This document shows positions 6,264 to 11,390 of a stretch of 11,390 bases of DNA, one piece after another. Position numbers and translations under genes: made by a program. How positions within the stretch are numbered: position 1 is the first letter of the stretch; each line of letters begins with the position of its first letter. The DNA is from Candidatus Nomurabacteria bacterium UBA5155 (lineage in GTDB: Bacteria; Patescibacteriota; Minisyncoccia; Phycocordibacterales; UBA9973). The notes beneath the pieces are model-generated. The model searched no databases. It was not told where the DNA came from and worked only from the letters and a program-made list of their open reading frames with translations. The stretch spans positions 1-11,390 of the forward strand of contig DHXN01000010.1 of assembly GCA_002413705.1 (NCBI GenBank). Reading direction: 5' to 3'.

Positions 6264-6872
6264 ATGAAAATGTTACTCGAGTTTGATTATAAAAAAGCAA
6301 CTCAAGCAATAAACTATCTAGCAATAAAAGAAGGTGGGCGAATAGAAAAATTGAAACTCATCAAATTGGTATATTTTGCAGATAGATATCACTTGAGACG
6401 ATACGGACGTCCTATGATAAATGATGCTTATTTTGCGATGCCTCTTGGTCCTGTTGGGTCATCTGTAAAAGATATTGCAGAATTTTCTAGCTTCTTGGAT
6501 GAGACAGAGCGCGTTTATGCCAATTGTTATATTGCCGTTGGAACCACTGCCAATACTATACTTTCAAAAACTGACGTTGATACAGATATTTTCTCAAAGA
6601 GTGAAATCGAAGCACTCAGTTTTTCTTATAGTGAGTTTGGGAATCAGTCAGCTTATTCGTTGGTGGATATTACTCACCAGTATCCAGAATGGGAAAAATT
6701 TAAAAACTCTCTAGAATCACGAGAAACAACACGTGAGCCAATGTCATATACAGATTTTTTTAGTAATCCGACAAATAAGCTAGATGATAAATTTGCTTTG
6801 GGTGTAGACATTTTATCAGCCTCTCAGGAGTTGTTTGAAGAAGATTACAGGGTTGCGGAATATTGGAAGTAA
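6264..6872 (+). CDS. Panacea-domain (SocA/PanA-like) antitoxin
   Basis: The 202-residue protein contains the Panacea domain (formerly DUF4065), whose core is easy to see. KLIKLVYFADRYHLRRYGRP lies at residues 31-50, followed by DAYFAMPLGPVGSSVKD at 54-70. In SocA and the PanA family this helical domain neutralises very different toxins encoded next to it, so the neighbouring gene is the natural partner. It is cytoplasmic, with no membrane segment. The ATG at 6264 coincides with the predicted transcription start; an ATG two codons later is a minor alternative. The next gene begins 15 bp downstream on the same strand. The gene is AT-rich relative to rplJL, as expected for a mobile toxin-antitoxin module. 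The domain is confident; the antitoxin role is inferred from the family. Confidence 0.85.
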   Translation: MKMLLEFDYKKATQAINYLAIKEGGRIEKLKLIKLVYFADRYHLRRYGRPMINDAYFAMPLGPVGSSVKDIAEFSSFLDETERVYANCYIAVGTTANTILSKTDVDTDIFSKSEIEALSFSYSEFGNQSAYSLVDITHQYPEWEKFKNSLESRETTREPMSYTDFFSNPTNKLDDKFALGVDILSASQELFEEDYRVAEYWK

Positions 6873-6887
6873 TTAATTTCAGTCTCT

Positions 6888-7346
6888 ATGGATATTTCTG
6901 CAAGAATCCGCGTCTTAGGCGGTATACAAACTGGCTCAGTATATTACTTTGAAGAGGAACAGCTTACGTCCGATGAGGCGCATTACTTTGTAGTTTTGAA
7001 TCAAAGTCCTCGTACTGAGGACTTGCTTATCCTTGTTTGTGCGTCATCCCAAGTAGAGAAACGAAAAGAGGTTATAAAGAAGCTTCAGTTTCCGCCAGAA
7101 ACGTTAGTTTTTATTTCACCCGAAGAATATCCAATTTTTACAAAGGATACTGTTATTGATTGCAACAGAGCATTTGAGAAAAGTCCACAATCTTTGGTTG
7201 ATAAGTTAGAAAAAGGGAAATTAAAGGTCTGTGCTGATGTAATGCCAGATTATATAGTAGACAAACTCTTGAAAGGCATTTTAGCCAGCACTCAAGTTTC
7301 TGCAGGAATTCAAAAAATGCTAGTGCCATCAATTATCGAAAATTAA
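6888..7346 (+). CDS. Unrecognised partner of Panacea protein, candidate toxin
   Basis: This 152-residue protein is not confidently recognised. Its order of strands looks like a small SH3-like barrel: GSVYYF at residues 16-21, HYFVVLN at 32-38, LILVCASS at 47-54, LVFISP at 73-78 and TVIDCNRAF at 88-96. A helical C-terminus follows from about 100, with KLLKGILASTQVSAGIQKML near the end. That is loosely like MazF/PemK endoribonucleases, but the likeness is only by eye. Its position 15 bp after a Panacea antitoxin gene, a family that pairs with diverse toxins, makes a toxin role the leading idea. No signal peptide or membrane helix is visible. No Shine-Dalgarno sequence precedes the ATG. It ends just before the next promoter, without a clear terminator. 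Confidence 0.6.
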   Translation: MDISARIRVLGGIQTGSVYYFEEEQLTSDEAHYFVVLNQSPRTEDLLILVCASSQVEKRKEVIKKLQFPPETLVFISPEEYPIFTKDTVIDCNRAFEKSPQSLVDKLEKGKLKVCADVMPDYIVDKLLKGILASTQVSAGIQKMLVPSIIEN

Positions 7347-7353
7347 AAGGTGT

Positions 7354-7381
7354 TTGACATTTTTTTGATCGGGTGTAATCT
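7354..7381 (+). promoter_or_regulatory. Promoter of the small anchored protein gene
   Basis: A perfect -35 box TTGACA (7354-7359) is followed after 16 nt by TAATCT (7376-7381), a weaker -10. Transcription would start near 7388, leaving an 18-nt leader before the ATG at 7406, with no Shine-Dalgarno motif. Confidence 0.5.
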
Positions 7382-7405
7382 AGTTACAGACAAAACCACT
7401 GTCAC

Positions 7406-7699
7406 ATGAAAAGAAATAGTATCTTTTTGATGGCGGCAATTGTTCTTACTACGGCGTTCGTGGTGAACATTCGAAAAACACCAAAGTATCAGGAAAACAA
7501 GAGAGGAGTAGCAAATTTCAACAATGTTGCATTAGTCCCTCAGCAGATTCTTATCGCAAACCCATTTTCTGATCATTTTGCTGGAACATCGTCTGTTACC
7601 ACTAAACTACTGATTGATCAAAGCCCGTTAAAACCGTATGAGATCAAGTACCTCCGTCCGATTGAAGTGCACTGTCGCTCAGACACCCGCTTCGCTTAG
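7406..7699 (+). CDS. Small orphan protein with N-terminal membrane anchor
   Basis: This 97-residue product is not recognised. It begins with a basic MKRN and a hydrophobic stretch at residues 5-20 (SIFLMAAIVLTTAFVV), which fits an uncleaved signal anchor or a signal peptide. A polar region follows that has no known motif and a single Cys (90) near the C-terminus. It lies in its own transcription unit, with a perfect -35 box upstream and a strong terminator 27 bp after the stop. That compact packaging is the main reason to call it a gene. The codons and charge pattern look like a protein, not random sequence. Its job cannot be inferred; it may be a lineage-specific secreted or membrane peptide. 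Confidence 0.5.
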   Translation: MKRNSIFLMAAIVLTTAFVVNIRKTPKYQENKRGVANFNNVALVPQQILIANPFSDHFAGTSSVTTKLLIDQSPLKPYEIKYLRPIEVHCRSDTRFA

Positions 7700-7725
7700 G
7701 CAAATTTACAAGCTTTCTTTACTGG

Positions 7726-7755
7726 ACCGCATTTCTATGGAAATGCGGTTTTTTC
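7726..7755 (+). terminator. Rho-independent terminator
   Basis: A 10-bp stem, ACCGCATTTC (7726-7735) with GAAATGCGGT (7740-7749), has a TATG loop and runs into a T-tract (7749-7754). It ends the transcript of the small anchored protein. Confidence 0.85.
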
Positions 7756-7776
7756 TTTTTACACCCCAAAAACGGC

Positions 7777-7806
7777 TTGTATGCAAGAGAGCGACGGCGG
7801 TATACT
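7777..7806 (+). promoter_or_regulatory. Promoter of the winged-helix regulator gene
   Basis: TTGTAT (7777-7782) and TATACT (7801-7806) are separated by 18 nt. The start would be near 7813, which lies inside an N-terminal extension if the ATG at 7781 were used. This supports the later start at 7847. Confidence 0.4.
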
Positions 7807-7846
7807 CAAGGAGTTAAGAAAGAGAGAAAAAGAGAGTAACACAGAG

Positions 7847-8479
7847 ATGGAAATTTTAGGAAAATTGTTAGGTGGAATTCAACGCGTAAAAATTATGCGC
7901 TTGTTCCTGTTGAACCCTGATCAGGGTTTCGAGGTAGACCAAATCGCTGATCGTTCTCGCATCCAGATCGCGGCGACTCGTCGCGCCACCAATCAGTTGG
8001 CAGCAATGTCATTGGTCAAAAAGAAATCATTTGTCAAAGAAGTGGCGGACGGTCGCAGTGGCAAGATTAAAAAGAAGCGCGTGCAAGGATGGTTTCTCAA
8101 TCCAGATTTTCCCTACATCGTTGAGCTCAAGCAGTTGTTGATCGAAGGAGACTTCTTCAAGCATGCCGATCTCGTGAAGCGCTTCAAGCCTGCAGGACGT
8201 ATCCAGTTTTTGGTGGTTTCAGGCATCTTCATTCAAAACAGCGAAAGTCGTCTCGATGTTCTCATTGTCGGTGATCATCTTAAGCGTTCATATATTCAGA
8301 AAGCGATTGCTGTACTTGAAAGTGAACTCGGCAAAGAGCTGACTTATGCCGTCTTTGAAGTTGCTGACTTCACCTATCGTGTCTCGATGTACGACAAGCT
8401 GCTTCGCGACGTCTTCGAATATCCCCACGAGCGCCTGATCATGATGAAAGACTTTTCCACCTTTGCCTTCCCGAATTAG
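7847..8479 (+). CDS. Winged-helix regulator with nucleotidyltransferase-like domain
   Basis: From the ATG at 7847 the protein has 211 residues. The first part, about 10-88, looks like a winged helix-turn-helix: LLNPDQGFEVDQIADRS, then IAATRRATNQLAAMSLVKK as recognition helix, then a basic wing rich in Lys and Arg. The second part, about 115-200, resembles a minimal nucleotidyltransferase fold with SRLDVLIVGD at 134-143, but the usual Gly-Ser and the full set of acidic residues are not clear, so activity is uncertain. Similar two-domain proteins occur widely in Patescibacteria without a known target. A start at 7781 would add 22 charged residues, but a -10 box lies inside that extension. A weak GAGAG lies about 10 nt before the chosen ATG. 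It is probably cytoplasmic and DNA-binding. Confidence 0.65.
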   Translation: MEILGKLLGGIQRVKIMRLFLLNPDQGFEVDQIADRSRIQIAATRRATNQLAAMSLVKKKSFVKEVADGRSGKIKKKRVQGWFLNPDFPYIVELKQLLIEGDFFKHADLVKRFKPAGRIQFLVVSGIFIQNSESRLDVLIVGDHLKRSYIQKAIAVLESELGKELTYAVFEVADFTYRVSMYDKLLRDVFEYPHERLIMMKDFSTFAFPN

Positions 8480-8512
8480 TCTGTTTAGGAGTATACTTAG
8501 GGTACTGTAGTA

Positions 8513-8560
8513 ACTGTACAGTGTTATTTATTATTACTTTTAATACAAACGCATTTGCGT
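8513..8560. promoter_or_regulatory. Two inverted repeats before the membrane protein gene
   Basis: A perfect 10-bp palindrome ACTGTACAGT (8513-8522) follows a half copy ACTGTA at 8504-8509. A second inverted repeat, ACGCA-TT-TGCGT (8549-8560), ends 7 bp before the ATG at 8568. A possible -10 box TATTAT (8529-8534) lies between them. They could be operator sites, or the second could be a hairpin in the leader; neither is proven. Confidence 0.35.
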
Positions 8561-8567
8561 GTCATTT

Positions 8568-9254
8568 ATGTTAATACAAACTTGGAGTCAGGTATTCCTA
8601 CTCTCACTTGAAAGCATCTGGTATGGCTTTATTGCCATCTTCCCAAAGATTCTGCTCGCACTCGTTATCTTCATTATCGGCTGGATCATTGCCGCAACGC
8701 TCGGCAGCCTCGTCATGGCTGGCATTGACGCGTTGAAACTTGATCGTCTTTTCAAAAACGCTGGCACTGAGGAAGCACTCAATCGCGCAGGTATTCGTCT
8801 GCACATCGGCAAGGTATTTGGCGAATTGGTAAAGTGGTTTGTCATTGTAGTATTTCTTGTAGCATCATTGAATATTCTTGGTCTTGATCAAGTGACAATA
8901 TTCCTTCAGGAAGTGCTTGCGTATATTCCGCAGGTGATCATTGCAGCTTTGATTCTTGTTGCCGGCACTATCGTGGCTGACTTCTCTCGCAAGTTTGTCT
9001 CTGCCAGTGCGGCGGTTGCCAACATTCGTTCATCACGCATGCTCGGCACCATCGTGTACTACGCTATCTGGATTCTTGCAGTCGTGACTGCACTTGATAA
9101 GCTCGGCATCTTCGGCTACTTTGGACAGATCTTGTTCACAGGACTTGTGGTGATGTTCGCACTCGCATTTGGTTTGGCATTTGGTCTCGGTGGCAAAGAA
9201 GCTGCAGGACGATTTGTTAATCACATCTCTGACGATCTTTCGAGTCGCAAATAA
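8568..9254 (+). CDS. MscS-like multi-helix membrane protein, no beta domain
   Basis: The 228-residue protein has five likely membrane helices at about 22-48, 84-104, 118-138, 158-178 and 187-208. The last, VVMFALAFGLAFGLGGKEAA, has the Gly/Ala spacing of the pore-lining helix of MscS-type mechanosensitive channels. It also resembles the 'conserved TM helix' proteins related to them. The large cytoplasmic beta domain and vestibule of MscS are missing: only about 20 residues follow the pore-like helix. Gating by tension is therefore a family inference, not a certainty. The ATG at 8568 is preferred to a GTG at 8559. The gene is alone in its unit and ends at a long hairpin. It is richer in C-ending codons than the toxin-antitoxin genes nearby. 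Confidence 0.75.
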   Translation: MLIQTWSQVFLLSLESIWYGFIAIFPKILLALVIFIIGWIIAATLGSLVMAGIDALKLDRLFKNAGTEEALNRAGIRLHIGKVFGELVKWFVIVVFLVASLNILGLDQVTIFLQEVLAYIPQVIIAALILVAGTIVADFSRKFVSASAAVANIRSSRMLGTIVYYAIWILAVVTALDKLGIFGYFGQILFTGLVVMFALAFGLAFGLGGKEAAGRFVNHISDDLSSRK

Positions 9255-9274
9255 GGAGCTTATTTGGGCTATAA

Positions 9275-9308
9275 AAAGACCCCATTCCCGCAAGGGAATG
9301 GGGTCTTT
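9275..9308 (+). terminator. Long hairpin terminator
   Basis: A perfect 15-bp stem, AAAGACCCCATTCCC (9275-9289) with GGGAATGGGGTCTTT (9294-9308), is capped by a stable GCAA tetraloop. It lies 20 bp after the stop codon of the membrane protein gene. The T-tract is short, but with A residues on the other side it should work in both directions. Confidence 0.85.
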
Positions 9309-9330
9309 CGTCTGTCTTTTCCAGTATTTC

Positions 9331-9359
9331 TTGACACTTGAGGTTTGATCGTCTATACT
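9331..9359 (+). promoter_or_regulatory. Near-consensus promoter upstream of the 23S rRNA gene
   Basis: TTGACA (9331-9336), exactly 17 nt, then TATACT (9354-9359): eleven of twelve positions match the sigma-70 consensus, the best promoter in the window. The expected start is near 9366, four bases before a short leader ORF. It is the only strong promoter seen between the membrane protein gene and the 23S rRNA gene. Confidence 0.75.
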
Positions 9360-9369
9360 CTCCGAGCCT

Positions 9370-9408
9370 ATGATATTTAGTAAAAAAAGCCAAACCAATT
9401 CGGCGTAG
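9370..9408 (+). CDS. Putative 12-codon leader peptide
   Basis: An ATG four bases after the predicted transcription start opens a reading frame of 12 codons, MIFSKKSQTNSA, ending in TAG at 9406-9408. Its last codons (TCG GCG) are part of one arm of an alternative hairpin that competes with the terminator just downstream. That placement is what is expected of a leader peptide in an attenuator. There is no run of one amino acid that would point to a particular tRNA, unless the KK or the Ser codons matter. It could also be a chance frame. Confidence 0.35.
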   Translation: MIFSKKSQTNSA

Positions 9409-9447
9409 CCAAGTATCTTACTTGCTTCCGCCGAAAGGCGGTTTTTT
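9399..9447 (+). terminator. Terminator with competing antiterminator-type hairpin
   Basis: The terminator is CCGCC (9428-9432), a GAAA loop and GGCGG (9437-9441), followed by six T (9442-9447). The competing structure pairs TTCGGCG (9399-9405) with CGCCGAA (9429-9435). Inside it, CAAGTA (9410-9415) pairs with TACTTG (9419-9424). Both structures need the same CCGCC bases, so they exclude each other. From the promoter at 9331 this gives either a transcript of about 80 nt or read-through towards the 23S gene. Confidence 0.6.
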
Positions 9448-9465
9448 CGTCCAAATTCATAGCCG

Positions 9466-9480
9466 CGTTTTTTGAAAATT
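9466..9480 (+). promoter_or_regulatory. boxA-like antitermination element
   Basis: CGTTTTTTGAAAATT at this position agrees at 12 of 15 bases with the Gram-positive rRNA boxA as remembered (TGTTCTTTGAAAACT), where NusB-S10 bind to protect rRNA transcription from termination. It lies 18 nt after the T-tract of the terminator and about 195 nt before the 23S gene. The match was made by eye. Confidence 0.45.
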
Positions 9481-9502
9481 ACATTCTGTCCTTCCGTGGC
9501 AC

Positions 9503-9517
9503 GTTCTGAGTAAGAAC
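9503..9517 (+). promoter_or_regulatory. boxB-like small hairpin
   Basis: GTTCT (9503-9507) and AGAAC (9513-9517) form a 5-bp stem closed by the pentaloop GAGTA. The size is that of boxB hairpins in antitermination leaders. The order here, boxA then hairpin, is opposite to that of E. coli rrn leaders, so the role is uncertain. Confidence 0.3.
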
Positions 9518-9675
9518 AAGGTGCTTGCTATCTTGATAAGGGATAGTGAGTTACTGCTGCAGGTAGGGAGAGACAGAGTCCTTCAAAGTTGTGGAGCGGT
9601 CTACGACAATGAGGGGAAAAATCAATTGTAAAAAATTGTAAACAAACATAGAAATGATTTCTAGATTTCCTAATA
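9518..9675 (+). other. Rest of the 23S leader, including a short tandem repeat
   Basis: No gene or tRNA is visible in this part of the 23S leader. It holds two tandem copies of AATTGTAAA at 9624-9632 and 9634-9642, in register with a 10-bp period. A weak hairpin TTTCC/GGAAA lies at the edge of the mature 23S RNA. The stretch probably contains the 5' strand of the long processing stem that encloses pre-23S RNA, whose other strand lies outside the window. Confidence 0.4.

Positions 9676-11390
<1,715 letters not shown>

Noticed and set aside
9472..9477. TTGAAA as a -35 box for a second 23S promoter
   Set aside because: No acceptable -10 box lies 16-18 nt downstream, and the bases fit better as part of the boxA-like element.
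9448..9675. tRNA gene in the 23S leader
   Set aside because: No T-loop GTTCGA-type motif or cloverleaf arms are visible.

Overview
The window looks like a piece of a small-genome bacterium of the Candidate Phyla Radiation (Patescibacteria). The pointers are compact gene packing, almost no Shine-Dalgarno sequences, near-leaderless starts, rplJ-rplL standing alone without rplK/rplA or rpoBC, and a 23S rRNA gene that follows a membrane-protein gene instead of a 16S gene. The phylum call is an inference. No 16S gene lies in the window to settle it.

Left part (1-3571, minus strand): a cell-surface glycan cluster read right to left. An initiating polyprenyl-phosphate sugar transferase is followed by a Wzx-type flippase, a GT2 glycosyltransferase and the start of a GT11-like (fucosyltransferase-like) gene. 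Together they would start a lipid-linked oligosaccharide, extend it and flip it. Base composition and synonymous codon choice change sharply near the 3' end of the sugar transferase gene, as if the downstream part had been exchanged by recombination.

Middle part (3593-6220): a tiny divergent promoter region fires the glycan genes leftwards and two tandem membrane-anchored, cupredoxin-like paralogues rightwards. The second paralogue overlaps tail-to-tail with a hicBA toxin-antitoxin pair on the minus strand. Divergent from hicB is the ribosomal-stalk operon rplJ-rplL, with a recognisable L10-binding leader RNA and a strong terminator.

Right-middle part (6229-9308): a Panacea-domain (SocA/PanA-like) antitoxin gene with an unrecognised partner that is a candidate toxin; a small membrane-anchored orphan protein with its own promoter and terminator; a winged-helix/nucleotidyltransferase-like regulator; and an MscS-like membrane protein without the usual cytoplasmic domain, closed by a long hairpin.

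Right end (9331-11390): a near-consensus promoter, a 12-codon leader ORF, a terminator with a mutually exclusive alternative hairpin, a boxA-like and a boxB-like element, then the 5' part of a 23S rRNA gene cut by the window edge. This leader, and the unknown partner of the Panacea protein, are the most interesting items. No CRISPR array, insertion sequence, tRNA or 16S gene was seen.
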